40,137 nt of DNA from Saccoglossus kowalevskii (taxonomy: Eukaryota; Hemichordata; Enteropneusta; Harrimaniidae), in NCBI RefSeq assembly GCF_000003605.2, contig NW_003155737.1, positions 1,051,091 through 1,091,227 on the forward strand, read 5' to 3'. Below are positions 35,445 through 40,137 of this stretch, one piece after another. Position 1 is the stretch's first letter. Every line of letters starts with the position of its first letter. The notes beneath the pieces were generated by a model. It made no database searches and was not told the DNA's origin. It saw nothing but the letters and a program-made list of their open reading frames with translations. Both the position numbers and the translations under genes were made by a program.

Positions 35445-35792
35445 ATTATGGACCATCTTGTGAATAATGAGGCTAGAATATGAATCTAAGTGGTCAATGC
35501 ATAATTTATTGACAGACAACACAAGGAATTGTGGAACAACAACTCATTAAATATACATGACAATCTCAGCCAATCAAAATGCGTTTCAATTCTCAATGTA
35601 ACATGGTACATACACAAGTTTAACCCTCTCATATTCTCTATATTCGGCGTATGTTTGGTTCTTTCATCTTAACGTATATTGAGCCAACATCCAATCCTCA
35701 AACTTGTCCCAGTTAAACGGTTAAAAATTACACAGTTCCTGTAACACAGGGACAATTTAGAATAATTGGAACCAATATAGTTCCATGCAATT
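35445..35792. other. Short non-coding stretch
   Basis: No gene is recognised between the gag remnant and the TA/AAAT microsatellite. Confidence 0.5.
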
Positions 35793-35805
35793 TTATATAT
35801 ATATA

Positions 35806-35888
<83 letters not shown>

Positions 35889-35893
35889 ACAAA

Positions 35894-35924
<31 letters not shown>

Positions 35925-35930
35925 ATATTA

Positions 35931-35990
<60 letters not shown>

Positions 35991-35991
35991 A
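35793..35991. repeat. (TA)n plus (AAAT)n compound microsatellite
   Basis: A short TA run (35793-35806) leads into about 46 AAAT units. Interruptions are AAAC near 35887 and ATTATT near 35926-35933. Minus-strand frames with Tyr-Leu-Phe-Ile repetition are translations of this repeat. Confidence 0.98.
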
Positions 35992-36530
35992 ACACGAATA
36001 CATACTGGTCAATATTACACAGCGACGCCACACATAAATTACATGATACCATAGTGCATTACAAACTGCATGCTTTTTATGGTTCTCGTATCGGGCAGTA
36101 CCCCTGCAATAACTCAGTGTTAAACGTAGCATTCATCATGCACCAACACAAATACCCGGTTAGAACAAGGTGAAGGCAACATGCACTACACACACCATGA
36201 CAAAAGAAGAACAAGAAGAAGGAAAAACAACAATCAATGCTTTATAAATATATTTGTGTAAATTAACACAAAATTTCGAGCAGCATCCTCGTGCTAACAC
36301 GCTGTCCAGCTTTATGTACGAGCAATGACGCCATACAGTCACACAGTGAGACCACATAGTCAATCGTTATTTGGTTTACATCACAGCACAACCCACAGTC
36401 AGACATTTGTACCTTTAGTGTTAAATGCGCCCAACTCTGAGTGTGGGTGGTTATCAGTTCATAATATGATGATAATTAAAACCATAAGTGAATCCTTTGT
36501 GCACAGCACGTAATTCTTTAGAATAAATAC
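35992..36530. other. AT-rich stretch with no recognised gene
   Basis: A minus-strand frame at 36160-36363 is Cys- and Val-rich but matches nothing I know. No element boundary is evident. Confidence 0.45.
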
Positions 36531-36534
36531 TTAC

Positions 36535-37070
36535 ATAATTACATATTTGTCTATTGAATCACGGGGGTTGCATTGCACAAATTGAAATACACACCAGTCC
36601 TTATCTGGACGATTTGCAGCTCCAACAACAAAGGACAAAACATGATTAGTGCATTGATTATCAACAGCAATATGTGTACTGAGCACTGTTTTTTTATTTT
36701 TACCCAGTGTAAAGCACAGCATAGCAATGCCGACCTAAGCAATGGAGCATACCTTCCTTTGGTTTATAAGAACTGTTTATAACAGTTCTGAAGAGAGGGG
36801 TACTTTTACACTGTCTACATGAGACCAACGAATTTCAGGATGTAATCCCTAGGTAGGCTGTTGTATCAAAGGCAGCTTGACAGGGTGGTCTCCACGAGCA
36901 TATCTAGTCCAGCCATTACAGTCACCACAGACACGCCAGGACGTGACAGGCGAACATGTGACGGGCTTTATATTGTAGGGGGTACTCTCTTTGAGAAAGT
37001 CTTTTATATGAATTGGAAAAAAATGTATGTGGTTCAGATTACTGTTAGCATTGACATTGTTTACAAACGA
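36535..37070 (-). pseudogene. Decayed or split minus-strand coding sequence, family unknown
   Basis: Two protein-like blocks lie in one continuous minus-strand frame. The first is open for 73 codons from 37070 to 36852 and includes PVTSWRVCGDCNGWTRYARG with a Cys-x2-Cys pair. It is followed after a TAG by HPEIRWSHVDSVKV. After two more stops the second block (36734-36535) reads VGIAMLCFTLGKNKKTVLST, then a HVLSFVVGAANRPDKDW segment. It ends with a donor-like ATGTAAGT (GTAAGT at 36534-36529). A TTAG acceptor-like word abuts the second block at 36735-36736. Two readings are possible: an inactivated transposon or retrocopy with in-frame stops, or one or two true exons separated by an intron. The shared frame favours decay. 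I recognise no family. Confidence 0.4.
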
Positions 37071-37349
37071 TCAGTGATACAACACAGCAGTACCTCAACA
37101 TTTGGAGGAACCTGGTCATTGAACTGTTTAACAGCAATACTTCTGAATCAGTTGTGCCAGGTTAATAAATCATCTCATCAGCAACACACTTAACTCATTA
37201 GTAAATGTGTTACTTTTACAGAGAGTGGCATATCATTCATTCATTTCATTGTTCTCAGTCATTTAGTGACCCATTTACCTGCCATCTGGACCCCCTCACC
37301 AAATGAGGCGTGACATGTTGCTGTAATTTGTTTTCGGTCATCACTTCAG

Positions 37350-37549
37350 GGGATCATCATAGCATTATTCAGGAATCAAACGCTATAGCTAAGAGGCCAG
37401 GTGTCCATTTGCACTTTCTGAAACAGTCAAATTTTAGAAATATTGAACTGCCAGAACGCCATATTGCGGATCTCCATCTACTGTATAAGCTACATAACAA
37501 TAAAGCTCGCTTTGTACCCAACATTCAGCAATATAAAATGCTCTTATAG
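37350..37549 (+). CDS. Candidate 3'-terminal exon, unknown protein
   Basis: A plausible acceptor (pyrimidine-rich TTTTCGGTCATCACTTCAG) ends at 37349. The following frame is open for 66 codons to a TAG near 37547-37549. The peptide includes AIAKRPGVHLHFLKQSNF and LPERHIADLHLLYKLHNN, with normal amino-acid composition and no low complexity. I do not recognise the family. A long AT-rich tract follows and an AATAAA at 38180-38185 precedes a GT-rich stretch. This would give a 3' UTR of about 630-650 nt. Upstream exons are not identifiable in the preceding kilobase, so they would lie further left or the frame is fortuitous. Confidence 0.3.
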
Positions 37550-39200
37550 AGCGGGTAGTTGATGAAAACTAAGTACGTTGTGCAAATTAGCCACATCACT
37601 GTAATTTCCCTTTCAGTCACATGTTGTTCTTTTAGAGCCTGCTATTTGTCTATACTGCTCTGTTCATGCATTTGAGTTTTCTTGAGAATATTTAACTTCA
37701 GAATAAGTCATATAATATATTTATTGCACTATAGTTGTCTTATTGGGCAATTGAAGCATTTCAATAAGACGGACATGTGCATATATGTAAGACAACTTTT
37801 GATGTCCAATCTGTTTGTGCTGCACGATTAGAATTGTGAGGCGACCTTTTCTAGGATTTATTATTTCATTGTTGGCAGCTTCACTTGGGACTTAGTTGTA
37901 AGTGATCAGAGTCTCTTTATACTGTGGTAGTTTTGGTGTTATCTATTAGTGTATATAAACCTGTCTACTAGTTAGTGGTAAGCTGTTTGTTTAGATGTTT
38001 AGCCTCAATTCAAGCTCATCCTGCCTACCACTTAATATTACATATCCCAGTGTAATTAGATGTGTCACGTATAACGTATGTATTTTGAAGAGAATCATGT
38101 GTTGTTATTTTATTAGTTTTTGAATGAAGTAGATCCCACCATGTTACTTTGATTATGTTGGTATTTTCTTTGTATTGTCAATAAATGAGTAAGGTGTGAT
38201 TACGTGGTTGCAGTGGTCTCGATATTATCTAATGTTATATAATATCTTGATATTGCTCTACATTGGTATTTACGTAAAAATGTTATACGTCAACATTTGT
38301 TTTTGATATCACTCATCATGGTGTTATAATTTTAGGGATATTGTCGATAAGATCCGACTGCCCTCCTGTGGTCGATATTGTTGAGCCAGTCACTCCTACC
38401 ATCATCCGTAAATAAAATTCAACATTTTGTGATATCTTAATATTATTCTACACTGTATACATGGGAAAACTTGTTCTTAAGTGTGAAAACATTCATTACG
38501 AATGTGTGACAATTTTCACAACAATGATACCGGTGCAAATATGTTAGATTGCTATACCCAGAAACATCTCCAATACAAAATATGGTTCTGTGATGTAGTA
38601 AAGCAAGCGTTATCAAAGGACTTTCCCAAACATAGAATTTCTACAATATAATCGAGTGAAAATTTCCAGCATTTTGTGAAAAGAAACACGTGATGTTTGG
38701 TCAATATGTTACAAATCTGTTCATGTGTGACGTAAATCAATTTTCTGCTCATGGCATGCTTCACCAGCTCTATTCTTCCAATTTCATAGAATTGTAAAGA
38801 AGTAAATATGTGTTCGCTTTAGATACTAGTATTAGTTGCACGTATATTGCATAGAACTGTTTAGATGAAAAGAACTCGTCCACACCTGTTCTGCACAATT
38901 GAGTATTTGAGAAGACACACTATGGGTCAATATGTGATGCCTAATCGAAATTTGCGTGAATCGATGTGATTTAGTGTGACATAAAATAGCTAATATTCGT
39001 TGTTTCGGGGTGGAAGTTTACAACCGTCTAAGACGAATAAGATATTGTCGTCGATCTTCGATCAATTCACGAATATTAATTTATAAAAAAAATCCACATA
39101 CGTCAATCATTAGGATTCACAGGAATGTTATTTTTTTTAAGAACAAGCAATGTATGACAATGTATGTCCCCGTTAGTAATCAAATTTAAGATATAGTTTT
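37550..39200. other. Possible 3' UTR then AT-rich non-coding stretch
   Basis: If the exon at 37350 is real, its 3' UTR would run to about 38200. Beyond that no gene is recognised. A diverged 24-bp direct repeat (ATATCTTGATATTGCTCTAC near 38242 and ATATCTTAATATTATTCTAC near 38432) lies about 190 bp apart. Confidence 0.4.
38180..38185 (+). terminator. Poly(A) signal AATAAA with GT-rich downstream element
   Basis: AATAAA is followed within 30 bp by AGTAAGGTGTGATTACGTGG, a GT-rich element of the type that promotes cleavage and polyadenylation. Its relevance depends on the candidate terminal exon at 37350. Confidence 0.3.
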
Positions 39201-39239
39201 GATTATAGTAATATAGTTGGAACATAAACATGTCAGAAG

Positions 39240-40030
39240 TATGAATCCAGCAGATGATGCTTGATTATGATGATTTTTTAACATTAAAAAGATTGACATC
39301 TTGTATCTAATCGTCAAACGAGTACTTGTCCATATTGAGAAATATTGCTCCGCAAACAAAACAGAATGGCCACCAGTTGGCCTTTTTGAAGACATCTACA
39401 TAATTTTTATCTATAAAATTTGAACATAATCAGACAAAGCATATCAGAGATATGGCTTTAGAAGCGCATTCGTTTAAACAAAATGGCCGCCAGTCAGCCA
39501 TTTTGAATTCCGTCTGAAAAATAAATTGACGTGCATCAAGAACCCAAAATCTCTAATGTATGTACCAAGTTTGAACAAAATCCATCCATAAACGCCAAGA
39601 TCCAGTTCTGGAATGCTAAAAATGCTTAATTTTTGATGATTTTTTAGCACAAAAATGGCTACCATTTGGCCATTTTGAATCAGTCAAACCAATATATTTA
39701 TGACATGATGTATAATGAATACATAAAAATTGAACATAATCAGTCAAAGAATGGTAGAGATATGGCATTAGACCTGCATTCATTAAAACAAAATGACCTT
39801 TTAATGTTCAACGTATGTACCAAGTTTCAACAAAATCCATCCATAAATGCTTGATTTTGAAGAGTTTTAGCACAAAAATGGCCACCGTTCGGCCATCTTG
39901 AATCAGATCATGAAATAAATTGAGGTGCGTATGTATAATATTATGTATGATGTAAGAGTGAAGTTTGATTGTGATTTATATAGGCTTATCCAAGGTACAA
40001 GTCCGGACTCACGCGCGCACACACGGACAC
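39240..40030. mobile_element. Dimeric hairpin-repeat element (AAAATGGCC...GGCCATTTT family)
   Basis: A core AAAATGGCC-N(6-8)-GGCCATTTTGAAT occurs in variants at about 39364, 39480, 39652 and 39875, each a short inverted repeat. Between cores two alternating spacers recur. One holds TTGAACATAATCAGNCAAAG and AGATATGGCNTTAGA (39419-39460 and 39731-39772). The other holds ATGTATGTACCAAGTTT and CAAAATCCATCCATAAA (39557-39590 and 39812-39845), followed by TTTTAGCACAAAAATGG. Cores of the same type are 288 bp apart, then 223 bp, the shorter step reflecting a deletion that removed one hairpin near 39790. A CA/GGACACACGG-rich tail follows at about 40008-40040. It encodes no protein. I regard it as a non-autonomous repeat element with internal tandem structure. 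Confidence 0.8.
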
Positions 40031-40110
40031 ACGGAAACATGTCTTGTTTTCTGGAGCGTTTCTGGTTTCAATTACTAGTATATTATTTCGTCGATTATTA
40101 TTTTATTATT

Positions 40111-40127
40111 TTTTTGCGAAAGCAAAA
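40111..40127. repeat. Perfect small hairpin TTTTGC-GAAA-GCAAAA
   Basis: A six-base stem closes a GAAA tetraloop, followed by CATGATCTAA. It lies about 75 bp beyond ACACACGGAAACATG of the dimeric repeat and may be a displaced terminal hairpin of the same family. The window ends here, so the right boundary cannot be seen. Confidence 0.6.
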
Positions 40128-40137
40128 CATGATCTAA

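Noticed and set aside
35669-36132. Tyr-Leu-Phe-Ile repeat proteins on the minus strand
   Set aside because: They are translations of the AAAT microsatellite.
36861-37193. Plus-strand 110-codon frame
   Set aside because: It overlaps the minus-strand protein-like block. The minus-strand translation looks more like protein, so I treat the plus frame as its shadow.

Overview
This looks like eukaryotic, probably marine-invertebrate, nuclear DNA. It is strongly AT-rich, with no operons, no ribosome-binding sites and almost no long open frames outside repeats. It carries AAAT/ATTC/TA microsatellites, two large minisatellites, hairpin-type dispersed repeats and dead retrotransposons. I cannot name the species. 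The Ty3/gypsy family present (K02A2.6-like Pol) and the AAAATGGCC...GGCCATTTT repeat are types I associate with cnidarian, hemichordate and lophotrochozoan genomes. That is recall, not a search result. A 492-base run of N (13520-14011) beside a TA microsatellite marks an assembly gap.

Layout. 1-13050: gene-poor AT-rich DNA with one long AAAT microsatellite and a few weak open frames. 13050-14011: TA/TG microsatellites and the gap. 15371-15831: an 11-unit, 42-bp minisatellite whose units carry CCAAT boxes and perfect GAGGTAAGT splice-donor-like words. 18430-20140: scattered copies of an AACCTCGTTA word in opposite orientations, with a 21-bp short repeat between them. 20622-20732: a long near-perfect hairpin. 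22001-22989: a 37-unit, 27-bp minisatellite with visible higher-order structure. 29241-29368: a GC-rich foldback element. 30609-30695: ATTC microsatellite. 31989-35440: a transposon graveyard holding a decayed Ty3/gypsy gag-pol (+) and a decayed Copia-type gag (-), plus unidentified minus-strand frames. 35793-35991: TA/AAAT microsatellite. 36535-37070: a decayed minus-strand frame of unknown origin. 37350-38200: a possible plus-strand terminal exon with a poly(A) signal. 39200-40137: a dimeric hairpin-repeat element.

No intact gene with a recognisable function was found, so there is no pathway to describe. The most unusual structures are the helically phased CCAAT/splice-donor array at 15.4-15.8 kb, the layered 27-mer array at 22 kb, the 20.6-kb hairpin and the dimeric hairpin repeat at the right end. 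I found no evidence of a new defence-like or gene-cluster system. The candidates below are repeat and element biology.
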